Shown piece after piece: positions 24,645 to 32,704 of a stretch of DNA of 49,062 bases (position 1 is its first letter; each line of letters starts with the position of its first letter). The notes beneath the pieces are model-generated. The model searched no databases and was not told the origin of the DNA. It saw only the letters and a list, made by a program, of their open reading frames with translations. The DNA is from Bifidobacterium aerophilum (GTDB lineage: Bacteria > Actinomycetota > Actinomycetes > Actinomycetales > Bifidobacteriaceae). The position numbers and the translations under genes are program-made. The stretch covers positions 1 through 49,062 of the forward strand of contig NZ_WHZW01000022.1 in the NCBI RefSeq assembly GCF_010667685.1, in the 5' to 3' direction.

Positions 24645-27131
24645 ATGAGCATTACCCTGAACACCCCGGTTTCGTCGTTGATGACGAACAAGCGGCGTGC
24701 CGGTGCGCTCAAATCGCTGGGCATCGTCTCGATCGGAGACGCGCTGACCTATTATCCGTTCCGCGTGACCGACCCGGTGCCGCTGCGCGCATTGCGTGAG
24801 GCCCGTGCGGGGGAGTCCATGGCGTTCGCGGCGGTGATCCGATCCCTGCGCGTCGTGCCGATGAACGCCAGACGCGGCTACCGACTCGAAGCGCTCGCCG
24901 ACGACTCCGATTTCGCCCGAACCCGGAACGTGGCGGGCGCGGTGGCACCGCTCACGTTCTTCTCCTACAAGAAGCAGTACGTCGACTGGCTCGGCATGCG
25001 TCTGCGAGCCGGTGCGACCGTGGTGGTCTGCGGCATGCCGAGCGAATACGGCGGCCAGCTGCAGTTCACGCATCCCGAAATCCTGACCGTCGCGCCCGGT
25101 CCGACGACGGACGACGAATTCGGCGGCGACGATGCGATGTTCGTTCCCGTGACGTCATCGCTCAAATATGACGCGGATACGGTCGAGGCCGGACTGCGGC
25201 GCGTCTGCCGCCCTCGGCCGGTGTACCACGCGACCTCGCGCATCTCCAGCGAACACATCCACGAGTCGATCCTGGGATTCCTGCGCATGCTGGCGCAGGA
25301 CGGTGATGACGCGGCCGCCGCGGCGTCCGGCGGTACTCCCGGCGGCTCCGTGTCCGCCGAGGGCCTGTTTGTCGATGGCCTGTCTGTCAATGGCATGGCC
25401 GCATCCGACGCAACCCACACGGGAGGCAGCGCGATTGAGACCGCGCGACTCGCGCAAGCCATCCCCGACATCCTTCCCGAGCCGGTGCGCACGGCGAAAC
25501 GCCTCATGCACCGAGCCGAAGCGTTCGCGGCGATCCATAACCCGGATTCCACCAAGGACTTCGCCCGCGCCATCGACACGCTGCGCTACGAGGAGGCGTT
25601 CGTCTGCCAGACCGCGCTCCTTCAGGCGCGACGGCACGCGCATCATGCCGCGGCCGAATCCTGCCCGGACACCGCGTTGCGCGACGCGTTCATCGCCTCG
25701 CTGCCGTTCGATCTGACGAACGGCCAGCGCGAGATGATCGACGACATCGCCGCCGACATGTCGCGAGACACGCCGATGCAACGGCTGCTGCAAGGCGAAG
25801 TCGGCTCCGGCAAAACCGTCGTCGCGCTCGCCGCCATGCTGCAGGCGGTCGGATCCGGGCATCAGGCCGTGCTCGTCGCGCCCACGCAGGTGCTCGCCGA
25901 ACAGCACGTCGCCACGATCGAGAAGATGGTGGGCGGACTGCATGCGTCGGACGACGGCGACGCCATCCGGGTGATCCTGCTGACCGGCGGCATGAAACTC
26001 GCTGTGCGCCGCCGTGCGCTCGCCGCGGCCGCCAGCGGCCAGCCGTGCATCATCGTCGCCACGCATGCCGCATTCTCCAAGACCTTCCAGGCGCCGAACC
26101 TCGCGCTCGCAGTCATCGACGAGCAGCACCGGTTCGGCGTCGAACAGCGCGAATCGCTGCGCGGCAAGGCCGACAAGGCCCCGCACCTGCTGGTCATGAC
26201 CGCGACGCCGATCCCGCGCACGGCCGCGATGACATGGTTCGGCGACCTTGACATCTCTTGGCTCACGGAGCTGCCGGGCGGCCGCAAGCCGATCCGCACG
26301 TTCATTGTGCCTGAGTCCGACGGTCGCACGATGGGCAGCATGTTCGCGCACATCCGCCAGCGCATCGACGCGGGGGAGCGGGCGTACGTGGTCTGCCCGC
26401 GCATCGACGCGGATTCCGATGCCGACGATGTGGATTCGTCGGTGTCCGGCGGTTCCGAAATGGATGTGTACGATCGTTCCGACGCGGGGACGGGCGACGA
26501 TGAACGGCCGCAACGTCCGCCGCTGCATTCGGTGACGGAGATCGCCGCACGGCTTGCCGGACTGCCGCAGTTCGCCGGTGTCGAATTCGCGACGCTGACC
26601 GGACGCGACGATGATGAGGCGAAAGCCCGGGTGATGGCCGATTTCGCGAGCGGCAGGACGCCGATTCTCGTTGCCACGACGGTGATCGAGGTCGGTGTGG
26701 ACGTGCCGCAGGCCAGCTGCATCGTGATCTTCGACGCCGACCGGTACGGACTGTCCCAGCTGCATCAGCTGCGCGGTCGTGTGGGCCGCGGCGGAACCAA
26801 CTCGTGGGCGTTCCTGATCTCGCGCGCCGAGTCGGGCTCTCCGGCCGAACAGCGTCTGCAGGTCATCCAAGGGTCTCTGGACGGTGCCGAGATCGCGCAG
26901 GCCGATCTCGAGTTCCGCGGCGCGGGAGACGTGCTCGGCGATGCGCAGTCGGGCGGCAAGTCAAGCCTCAAGCTGCTGCGCGTGGTCAAGGACGCGGGCA
27001 TGATCGCCGACGCGCGCGAACGCGCGGATCGTCTGTTGTCCGACGATCCCGATCTGAGCGGCGACGTACAGCTTGCGGGCGCGGTGCTCGATTTCACTCG
27101 CGGCAACGAGACGTTCCTGACCTCGTCGTGA
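24645..27131 (+). CDS. recG: ATP-dependent DNA helicase RecG
   Basis: An 828-residue helicase that regresses stalled forks and processes branched DNA. An N-terminal wedge domain precedes the SF2 core: Walker A GEVGSGKTVVA near residue 384, DEQHRFG (the RecG form of the DEAH box), TATPIPRT, and the C-terminal GRVGRG motif VI. The length exceeds the usual ~700 because of two acidic low-complexity insertions (about residues 215-260 and 588-625). rsmD follows 99 bases downstream, as in many Actinobacteria. Confidence 0.95.
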   Translation: MSITLNTPVSSLMTNKRRAGALKSLGIVSIGDALTYYPFRVTDPVPLRALREARAGESMAFAAVIRSLRVVPMNARRGYRLEALADDSDFARTRNVAGAVAPLTFFSYKKQYVDWLGMRLRAGATVVVCGMPSEYGGQLQFTHPEILTVAPGPTTDDEFGGDDAMFVPVTSSLKYDADTVEAGLRRVCRPRPVYHATSRISSEHIHESILGFLRMLAQDGDDAAAAASGGTPGGSVSAEGLFVDGLSVNGMAASDATHTGGSAIETARLAQAIPDILPEPVRTAKRLMHRAEAFAAIHNPDSTKDFARAIDTLRYEEAFVCQTALLQARRHAHHAAAESCPDTALRDAFIASLPFDLTNGQREMIDDIAADMSRDTPMQRLLQGEVGSGKTVVALAAMLQAVGSGHQAVLVAPTQVLAEQHVATIEKMVGGLHASDDGDAIRVILLTGGMKLAVRRRALAAAASGQPCIIVATHAAFSKTFQAPNLALAVIDEQHRFGVEQRESLRGKADKAPHLLVMTATPIPRTAAMTWFGDLDISWLTELPGGRKPIRTFIVPESDGRTMGSMFAHIRQRIDAGERAYVVCPRIDADSDADDVDSSVSGGSEMDVYDRSDAGTGDDERPQRPPLHSVTEIAARLAGLPQFAGVEFATLTGRDDDEAKARVMADFASGRTPILVATTVIEVGVDVPQASCIVIFDADRYGLSQLHQLRGRVGRGGTNSWAFLISRAESGSPAEQRLQVIQGSLDGAEIAQADLEFRGAGDVLGDAQSGGKSSLKLLRVVKDAGMIADARERADRLLSDDPDLSGDVQLAGAVLDFTRGNETFLTSS

Positions 27132-27217
27132 TGATGTCGTGACATAGGCGTGACGCGGGTTGTCGTTTCGGCCGAATGACATGGTCGGGTTGGAAGGTCG
27201 GTGCATAGGCCGACCGC

Positions 27218-27223
27218 TACAGT
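27218..27223 (+). promoter_or_regulatory. -10 element for a leaderless rsmD mRNA
   Basis: TACAGT ends seven bases before the ATG at 27231. No Shine-Dalgarno is present. Confidence 0.5.
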
Positions 27224-27230
27224 AGGGCCT

Positions 27231-27839
27231 ATGCGTGTGATTTCTGGACGATTCAAGGGCGTGGCTCTGACCACGCCGAAAACCGGCACCCGGCCCACCA
27301 CCGACCGCACCAAGGAGGCGATATTCTCGCGGCTTGACTCGTGGGGCGTGCTTGATGACGCGCGGGTGCTTGACCTGTTCGCCGGTACCGGCGCGCTTGG
27401 CATAGAGGCGTTGAGCCGTGGCGCGCGCGAACTGATTGCGGTCGAAGCGAACGGTCCGGCCGCGGCGTTGATCGCGAAGACGCTGACCGTGCTCAAGCAT
27501 CATCGGGCGTGGGAATCGGATATGGTCGCGCGGGTCATCAAGGCCAAAGCCGAGAAGTATGCGGCTCCGGCGATCTCCGGGTCTGTAGTCGCCCATGCTT
27601 TTGACGTGATCTTCATCGACCCGCCGTATGCGTTCGAAACCGAGGCGTGCGAGCGACTGTTGTCCGATCTGGTGGACTCCGGCATGGCGGGGGAGCGCAC
27701 GGTCATCGTGCTGGAACGGTCCGCCAGATCCGATGAGCCGACCATGCCGGCAGGCTGGGAGATCGGCGAGCGGCGCGACTATGGCGAGACGGCGGTGTTT
27801 TATCTGGAGGCCGTGGTTCCCGCGATCGATGGCGAATGA
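27231..27839 (+). CDS. rsmD: 16S rRNA (guanine-966-N2)-methyltransferase RsmD
   Basis: A 202-residue methyltransferase acting on 16S rRNA in the small subunit. It has MRVISGRFKG and PTTDRTKEAIFSRL at the N-terminus, the SAM motif VLDLFAGTGALGIEALSRGA, and the N-methyltransferase catalytic motif DPPY in FIDPPYAFE. The length is normal. The N-terminus matches the family from the first residue, which supports the ATG at 27231 despite the missing Shine-Dalgarno. coaD, its usual partner in other phyla, is at the far end of the window here. Confidence 0.93.
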   Translation: MRVISGRFKGVALTTPKTGTRPTTDRTKEAIFSRLDSWGVLDDARVLDLFAGTGALGIEALSRGARELIAVEANGPAAALIAKTLTVLKHHRAWESDMVARVIKAKAEKYAAPAISGSVVAHAFDVIFIDPPYAFETEACERLLSDLVDSGMAGERTVIVLERSARSDEPTMPAGWEIGERRDYGETAVFYLEAVVPAIDGE

Positions 27840-27932
27840 CCCTAGGACCGGTGATCTCGGGTCGGTCAATTTCACTTTCAGCGAAAACGGCGTGACGTTC
27901 CGGTGATACCTCGTATCGTGATATTCGGATGG

Positions 27933-27966
27933 TATATCTCTAATCGAGATGTCGAATCGAGATATA
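27933..27966. promoter_or_regulatory. Operator-like dyad before the nitroreductase gene
   Basis: TATATCTC (27933-27940) faces GAGATATA (27959-27966). Inside, ATCTC-N5-GAGAT spans 27936-27950, and AATCGAGAT occurs twice 13 bases apart (27942 and 27955). It lies 36 bases before the start. The binding protein is unknown; no regulator gene is adjacent. Confidence 0.6.
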
Positions 27967-28001
27967 TCGAAGAACGAAACATCGCACCGAAAGGAACCAT
28001 C

Positions 28002-28604
28002 ATGTCGAACTTTGTCGAGGACCTGCAGGCCCGTCGCTCGCAGTACGCGCTGACCAGCGAATCGCCGATCAGCGATCAGGAGATCGTCAAGCTGGTCGAA
28101 GACGTGACCGTCGCCGTGCCGAGCGCCTTCAACTCCCAGCCGCAGCGCGCCGTCGTGCTGTTCGGCGACGCCAACCAGAAGCTGTGGGACATCGTCAAGG
28201 AAACCCTGCGTCCGATCGTCAACGACGAGGAGGCCTTCAAGGCCACCGAGGCCAAGGTCAACTCCTTCGCCGCCGGCCACGGCACCGTCCTGTTCTACGA
28301 CGACACCGACGTGACCAAGAAGCTTCAGGAGAACATTCCGGCCTACGCCGCCAACTTCCCGGGCTTCGCGCGCGACGCCGCCGGCATGCTGCAGCTCGCC
28401 GTGTGGACCGCCCTGTCCGAGCAGGGCCTCGGCGCGTCCCTGCAGCACTACAACCCGCTGATCGACGAGGCCGTCGCCGCCGAGTTCGGTCTGCCGGCCA
28501 GCTGGAAGCTGCAGGCCCAGATGCCGTTCGGCACCGTCGCCCAGCCGGCCGGCCCGGTCGACAAGCAGCCGGCCGACGCCCGTGTCAAGGTCTTCGGCCT
28601 GTAA
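28002..28604 (+). CDS. Nitroreductase-family FMN oxidoreductase
   Basis: A 200-residue flavoprotein-type enzyme. DLQARRSQYAL at the N-terminus supplies the phosphate-binding Arg pair, VPSAFNSQPQRAVVLFG is the conserved FMN-binding loop, and the GLGASLQHYNP segment fits the family's dimer-interface region. It would reduce quinones or nitro compounds with NAD(P)H. Codon use is highly biased (GGC, GCC, AAG), which suggests high expression. AAAGGAA precedes the ATG. A multi-part dyad upstream suggests regulated expression, perhaps redox-responsive. Confidence 0.85.
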   Translation: MSNFVEDLQARRSQYALTSESPISDQEIVKLVEDVTVAVPSAFNSQPQRAVVLFGDANQKLWDIVKETLRPIVNDEEAFKATEAKVNSFAAGHGTVLFYDDTDVTKKLQENIPAYAANFPGFARDAAGMLQLAVWTALSEQGLGASLQHYNPLIDEAVAAEFGLPASWKLQAQMPFGTVAQPAGPVDKQPADARVKVFGL

Positions 28605-28657
28605 GCTATTCGTGGCTGGTCGGTGGTCGCATCCGACCATCTCCGGTCGTCGCTGGT

Positions 28658-28807
28658 CGTCACTGACCGCTTCAGACCGTCACCGACCGCTTCTGCCCGT
28701 CACTATGTTCGAGCGATAACGACATCGACTCGAACATAGTGACGGTTACGGCACTTGAAACGTCACTATGTTCGAGCCGGCATCGCGTTCGCTCGAACAT
28801 AGTGACG
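28658..28807. repeat. CGTCACTATGTTCGAG palindrome cluster with 20-bp tandem lead-in
   Basis: Between the convergent nitroreductase and trmD genes. Two perfect palindromes with the same 16-bp arms lie at 28698-28713/28729-28744 and 28761-28776/28792-28807. The first is preceded by two 20-base tandem units starting CGTCAC (28658-28677, 28678-28697), so the palindrome arm starts in register as a third unit. No T-tract. Confidence 0.8.
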
Positions 28808-28824
28808 TCTTTGCTTGTTTGCCG

Positions 28825-29757
28825 CTACTTGCGCCGCGGATGCGCGCCCGAGACCTCCCAGCCGAGCGCCATCAGCGTCTTGCGGTCGGCCTTGTCAAGC
28901 GCCTTGCAATCCAGCTGCTCGATCAGGTCCGGGCGGATCTCGTTCGTGCGGGCGATCGCCTCGTCGCGGCGGAACCGGTCGACCTTGCCGTGATCGCCGG
29001 ACAACAGAATGTCCGGCACGCGGATGCCGCGCCATTCGGCCGGCTTCGTGTACTGGCGGTGCTCCAGCAAGGCGTTGTCGCCGGTATAGGATTCCTCGAC
29101 GATGGAGTCGGCGTTGCCCATGAACCCGGGCAGCAGGCGCGTGATCGCCTCCAGCATCACCGACACGGCCACTTCGCCGCCGTTCAGGACATAGTCGCCG
29201 ATCGAATACTCGCGCACGTCCACGCCCTGCGCACGGTAATACTGCGGAATACGGGCGTCATAGCCCTCGTAACGGCCGCAGCCGAACAGCAGATGGCCGG
29301 CGTGGCTCAGTTCGGTGGCGTCGCGCTGCGTGAACAGCGGCGCGGAAGGATTGGGGAAGATGAGGACGGGACGGTTGCCGTGATCGGCTGGCGTGGATTC
29401 GTCGCCTGACTCGGATTCGCGGGACGGAACGACACCGTCATCGGCCGTGACCGCGATTCGTGACGCATCGTCCGTCATGACGGTCGCATCGGACGCCGTA
29501 GGGTCGTCGATGCTGACGGCGGCCGGCGCAAGGCCCAACAGATCGTCCAGGCACTCGGCCCACACTTCGGGCTTCATCACCATGCCGGCGCCGCCTCCGA
29601 CCGGGGTATCGTCCACCGAATGATGCACGTCATGCGTCCAATCGCGCAGGTTACGGGCGTGGACCTCCACCAGCCCCTTGGCCTGCGCCTTGCCGAACAG
29701 CGACAGGTTCAGCACGTCAAAATACTCCGGGAACACGGAAACGATATCGATCTTCAT
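28825..29757 (-). CDS. trmD: tRNA (guanine-37-N1)-methyltransferase TrmD
   Basis: A SPOUT methyltransferase that makes m1G37 and prevents frameshifting. Its 310 residues include the N-terminal MKIDIVSVFPEYF, DDTPVGGGAGMVMKP, the knot LLFGCGRYEGYDARIPQYY with the catalytic Asp, and YSIGDYVLNGGEVA. The family norm is about 250; the excess is an acidic Ser/Thr/Asp-rich insertion at about residues 80-130. It follows rimM but a 145-base gap with a perfect palindrome separates them. No Shine-Dalgarno; a TAGGCT eight bases before the ATG suggests an own, leaderless promoter. Confidence 0.95.
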   Translation of the reverse strand: MKIDIVSVFPEYFDVLNLSLFGKAQAKGLVEVHARNLRDWTHDVHHSVDDTPVGGGAGMVMKPEVWAECLDDLLGLAPAAVSIDDPTASDATVMTDDASRIAVTADDGVVPSRESESGDESTPADHGNRPVLIFPNPSAPLFTQRDATELSHAGHLLFGCGRYEGYDARIPQYYRAQGVDVREYSIGDYVLNGGEVAVSVMLEAITRLLPGFMGNADSIVEESYTGDNALLEHRQYTKPAEWRGIRVPDILLSGDHGKVDRFRRDEAIARTNEIRPDLIEQLDCKALDKADRKTLMALGWEVSGAHPRRK

Positions 29758-29765
29758 GAACCACT

Positions 29766-29771
29766 AGCCTA
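29766..29771 (-). promoter_or_regulatory. -10-like element for trmD
   Basis: TAGGCT on the minus strand ends eight bases before the trmD ATG. The same hexamer is seven bases before the coaD ATG. Confidence 0.4.
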
Positions 29772-29798
29772 GCGTGAGGGCTGTCGAGACCGTGCCGA

Positions 29799-29848
29799 GT
29801 GGCGGAAAACGCTCGCTGACATGGCTGTCAGCGAGCGTTTTCCGCCAC
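29799..29848. repeat. Perfect 23-bp-arm palindrome inside the rimM-trmD gap
   Basis: GTGGCGGAAAACGCTCGCTG begins the left arm (29799-29821). The right arm is 29826-29848 and the loop is TGGC. There are no mismatches. The ends and core match the palindrome at 4466-4515. As RNA from the rpsP operon it would form a very stable hairpin between rimM and trmD; no T-tract follows. Confidence 0.85.
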
Positions 29849-29901
29849 GCACGACGCGACCGCCGGCTGGATGGAGACCGCCACGAGAGGAGCGGAAAGG
29901 A

Positions 29902-30516
29902 TCACAGACCGGGGATCAGTCCGCCGGGCGGATCGATCGTCAGATACCGCTCGTCCAAATCGATGTCGGGCACCAGCTCGTCCACGAACGGCACGAGCGC
30001 CGAGTTCTCGGTCACTTCGCCGGTTTCGGGATCGCGCACCGGATTCGCCAGTCGGACCTTGAGCAGCGACTGGAAGCCGTCGAGCACGTCCACGACCTTG
30101 CCGACCACCTGACCGGCCGGCAGTCCAAGCCCGTTGTCCTCGGCCAATCGGACCTCCAGCCCGATCAGGTCCTTCGGATACCAGGCGTCCTCCTCGAGCA
30201 TGTCGTCCGGGTCGTCGGCCTCGCCGAACAGTTCGACGCCGTTGAGCGCCTCCGAAGCCTCACGGGTCTCGACGCCTTCGAGCTTGAGGATCCAACGATT
30301 CTTGAACGAGCGGGAACGTTCCACGATGTACTCGGTCTCGCCATCGCGCGAGTACAGCACGGAACCGGGAGCGAACCGGTACTCCGGTTCGTCCGTGAAG
30401 CTGTAGACGTTGACTTCGCCTTTGAGCCCCTGAGCGCGGCCGATACGACAGACCCTCAGCAGTTCGAGCTGCTGAGGGTCGTCTGAGAATTCTTCTCGCA
30501 CCACGTTGGGGTTCAC
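29902..30516 (-). CDS. rimM: Ribosome maturation factor RimM
   Basis: A 204-residue 16S-processing factor that binds ribosomal protein S19 during 30S assembly. LLRVCRIGRAQGLKGEVNVY is the N-terminal RimM barrel motif, and the C-terminal PRC-barrel part includes DAWYPKDLIGLEV and VVDVLDGFQSLLKVRL. The start is GTG, overlapping the khpA stop as GTGA, which implies translational coupling. Confidence 0.95.
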   Translation of the reverse strand: MNPNVVREEFSDDPQQLELLRVCRIGRAQGLKGEVNVYSFTDEPEYRFAPGSVLYSRDGETEYIVERSRSFKNRWILKLEGVETREASEALNGVELFGEADDPDDMLEEDAWYPKDLIGLEVRLAEDNGLGLPAGQVVGKVVDVLDGFQSLLKVRLANPVRDPETGEVTENSALVPFVDELVPDIDLDERYLTIDPPGGLIPGL

Positions 30517-30746
30517 CTGCGCACGTCCATGATGTCGACGCGCACCTTGTGATCGGACAGAGCCTGGATCACGGTGCGGATCGCGTTCGCCGTGCGGCCG
30601 TTACGGCCGATCACGCGGCCGATGTCCTCGGGATTCACGCGCACGCGAAGCAGTTCGCCGCGCGGATTCTCATGGGACTTGACCGAAACATCGTCGGGAA
30701 AATCAACGATGTTCTTGATGAGGTGTTCCACAGCCTGCGCGAGCAT
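30513..30746 (-). CDS. khpA: KH-domain RNA-binding protein KhpA
   Basis: A 77-residue single KH domain with the GxxG loop in VIGRNGRTANAIRTV. In other bacteria KhpA works with KhpB in RNA regulation of cell elongation. It lies between rpsP and rimM as in most Gram-positive genomes. The ATG at 30746 is given here. A GTG two codons upstream (30752) overlaps the rpsP stop as GTGA and is an equally plausible coupled start. Confidence 0.93.
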   Translation of the reverse strand: MLAQAVEHLIKNIVDFPDDVSVKSHENPRGELLRVRVNPEDIGRVIGRNGRTANAIRTVIQALSDHKVRVDIMDVRR

Positions 30747-30748
30747 GA

Positions 30749-31195
30749 TCACTCAGCCTGCGCTTCCTCGGCCGGGGCTTCCTCGGCGGCAGCGGCGGCT
30801 TCGGCCTCGGCCTTGGCCTTCGCGTCGGCCTCGGACTTGGCGGCCTTGAGCTTCTGGGCCTGAGCTTCGACGGCCTCAACGCGGGCGGCGGCATCCGGGC
30901 CGGCTTCAACGGTCTTCAGGGTGCCTTCGGCACCGTCAAGGCCCTTGAACTTCTGCCAGTCGCCGGTGATCTTCAGCAGGTTGAGCACCTGCTCGGTCGG
31001 CTGGGCGCCGACGCCGAGCCAGTACTGGGCGCGCTCGGAATTGATCTCGATGGTCGAAGGCTGGGTGTTCGGGTTGTAGGTACCGATCTCCTCGATGGCA
31101 CGGCCGTCGCGCTTGGTGCGCGAATCCATGATGACCACGCGGTAGAACGCGTAGAACTTCTTACCCATGCGCTTCAGACGAATCTTGGTTGCCAA
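30749..31195 (-). CDS. rpsP: 30S ribosomal protein S16
   Basis: First gene of the rpsP-khpA-rimM-(trmD) operon. [20 protein letters not shown] and [19 protein letters not shown] are S16 hallmarks. The 148 residues exceed the usual ~90 through an Ala/Glu/Lys-rich C-terminal tail, as seen in several Actinobacteria. The start codon is TTG (31193-31195) with AAGGAGAG seven bases before it. A leader of about 120 bases contains a GTGGG/CCCAC hairpin and begins downstream of a TATAAT. Confidence 0.95.
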   Translation of the reverse strand: MATKIRLKRMGKKFYAFYRVVIMDSRTKRDGRAIEEIGTYNPNTQPSTIEINSERAQYWLGVGAQPTEQVLNLLKITGDWQKFKGLDGAEGTLKTVEAGPDAAARVEAVEAQAQKLKAAKSEADAKAKAEAEAAAAAEEAPAEEAQAE

Positions 31196-31320
31196 AATGG
31201 CTCTCCTTGTTAACTAGAGTTGTGGTTTCGGTTTGCAGTGTGGGGCACAGCTCGCCGAGCCCACGCGTTCCTCACGGCAAGCGGGAGTAGAGGGCACCGC
31301 CCACCATGAATAACCGGGCT

Positions 31321-31326
31321 ATTATA
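31321..31326 (-). promoter_or_regulatory. -10 element of the rpsP operon
   Basis: TATAAT on the minus strand, about 125 bases before the rpsP start. The -35 region is weak. Confidence 0.65.
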
Positions 31327-31480
31327 GCGCGCGGGGGTGGATTTCCTCGGCGTGTCGCCTTGACCGGCTGCGGACCGCGGTCAAGGGGCGTTCGTGATCG
31401 TGGTTAAGAGGCGGTCGTGTACTGCCGCGGGCCCCGCGCGTGCGTTTCCGGGCCGGCCGCTGGGCTCCTGTCGGGAACGG

Positions 31481-32599
31481 TCAGATGGACAGGGTCGCGG
31501 ACAGCGCGAGATGGTCGGTGTCCGCGATCTCGAAGGACTCGACGGACGTGAACCGTATGCCGGGCGTGGCGAGGACATGGTCCAGGATCAGGCGCGGCCA
31601 GCGCGTCCAACGAGGGAACGTGTACCGCGGACCCTGCGCCACGGAGAGATTCGCATCGGTGAATCCTGCGGCCAGCAGCTTGCGGAAACTCGGATGGTAT
31701 GGGCTTGAATTGAGGTCGCCGAGCACGACGGCGAAGTCGTGATCATGCCGTTTGGTCGCGTCCGCGAGCTCGCCCAGTCCGATGATGCCGGCCGACCAGT
31801 CGTGCGTGCCGCGCATCGGGGATTTCGGATGCGCCGATGCGAACGTGATGTCGTGCAGCGAATCGACGGGGATCGTGATGGACGGTACGTCGGCCGCGGG
31901 AATGGCGACGGCCGAGGCCTGCGATGCCTGCGGCTCGACGCGGATCCAGATGCCGTTGAACCCGCCGTTGTCGCTTTCCTTGTTGTCGCCGAGCTGGCGG
32001 TAGGGCAGCAGCGCGTCGAGGCCGTTGCGATTGAGGTCGTCGACCAGTTCCGGCGTGAGCTCCTGCAGGGCGAGCACGGAGACGTTGCGGGCGAGGACCG
32101 CTCCGACGATCTCCTTCGCGTTGGCGCGGCCGTAACGGCAGTTGAGCGTCATGACGGTGAGCGTGGCGTTCGACGACGGCGTTCGTTGCTGGGCGAGCAC
32201 GTCCTCGGCGGTCTCATTGCTGGTATCGGTTGTTTCACGAAGTGTTTCACGTCGCGCGTCGCGGGATGTCGCCGCACTGGAGTTCTCGCCCGAACGGGAT
32301 GACGCGGTCTTGGCGAACGCGGCGACGATCGACGCGGACAGATCCTCCGGGCTGTAGTTCGTCCAATAGGCCGCGCCGTACAGCTGCGTGACCAGGCCGG
32401 CCGCCACGGCGCCGCACATCAGACCCCATTCGTGCATGACGATCGCGGCGACGGCGACGGCCAGCGGCACCGGCCACAGCAGCGGCACCAATGCGATCAG
32501 ATACGGCAACGGCATGTGCGCGTCCGCGCCGGCCGGCACCGCGGCGAGCGCGGCCCACGCGACGCATACCAGCAGCACGATCCACAGGAACCAGAACAT
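31481..32599 (-). CDS. Membrane-anchored endonuclease/exonuclease/phosphatase-family protein
   Basis: A 372-residue protein. The first ~85 residues hold two to three hydrophobic segments (MFWFLWIVLLVCVAWAAL, YLIALVPLLWPVPLAVAVAA). A polar Ser/Thr-rich linker follows, then the EEP fold: VMTLNCRYG, ALQELTPEL (metal-binding Glu), VVLGDLNSSP and the C-terminal DTDHLALSA with the catalytic Asp-His. Members of this membrane-tethered group have unknown phosphoester substrates; the catalytic domain could face outward. AGGAGAC precedes the ATG at 32599. Confidence 0.85.
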   Translation of the reverse strand: MFWFLWIVLLVCVAWAALAAVPAGADAHMPLPYLIALVPLLWPVPLAVAVAAIVMHEWGLMCGAVAAGLVTQLYGAAYWTNYSPEDLSASIVAAFAKTASSRSGENSSAATSRDARRETLRETTDTSNETAEDVLAQQRTPSSNATLTVMTLNCRYGRANAKEIVGAVLARNVSVLALQELTPELVDDLNRNGLDALLPYRQLGDNKESDNGGFNGIWIRVEPQASQASAVAIPAADVPSITIPVDSLHDITFASAHPKSPMRGTHDWSAGIIGLGELADATKRHDHDFAVVLGDLNSSPYHPSFRKLLAAGFTDANLSVAQGPRYTFPRWTRWPRLILDHVLATPGIRFTSVESFEIADTDHLALSATLSI

Positions 32600-32659
32600 G
32601 AAGGAAGTCTCCTTTGCCGTCCCTGCCATGCCGGCAGGGAACAATCATCATACGGACAT

Positions 32660-32685
32660 ACAGGAAGGCCCCCGAAACGGGGGCC
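32660..32685 (-). terminator. Terminator hairpin of ffh
   Basis: GGCCCCCG (32667-32674) pairs with CGGGGGCC (32678-32685) around a three-base loop. On the minus strand it is followed by TTCCTGT, a weak U-tract. Confidence 0.75.
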
Positions 32686-32704
32686 GGATCATGTGAGCGC
32701 GACG

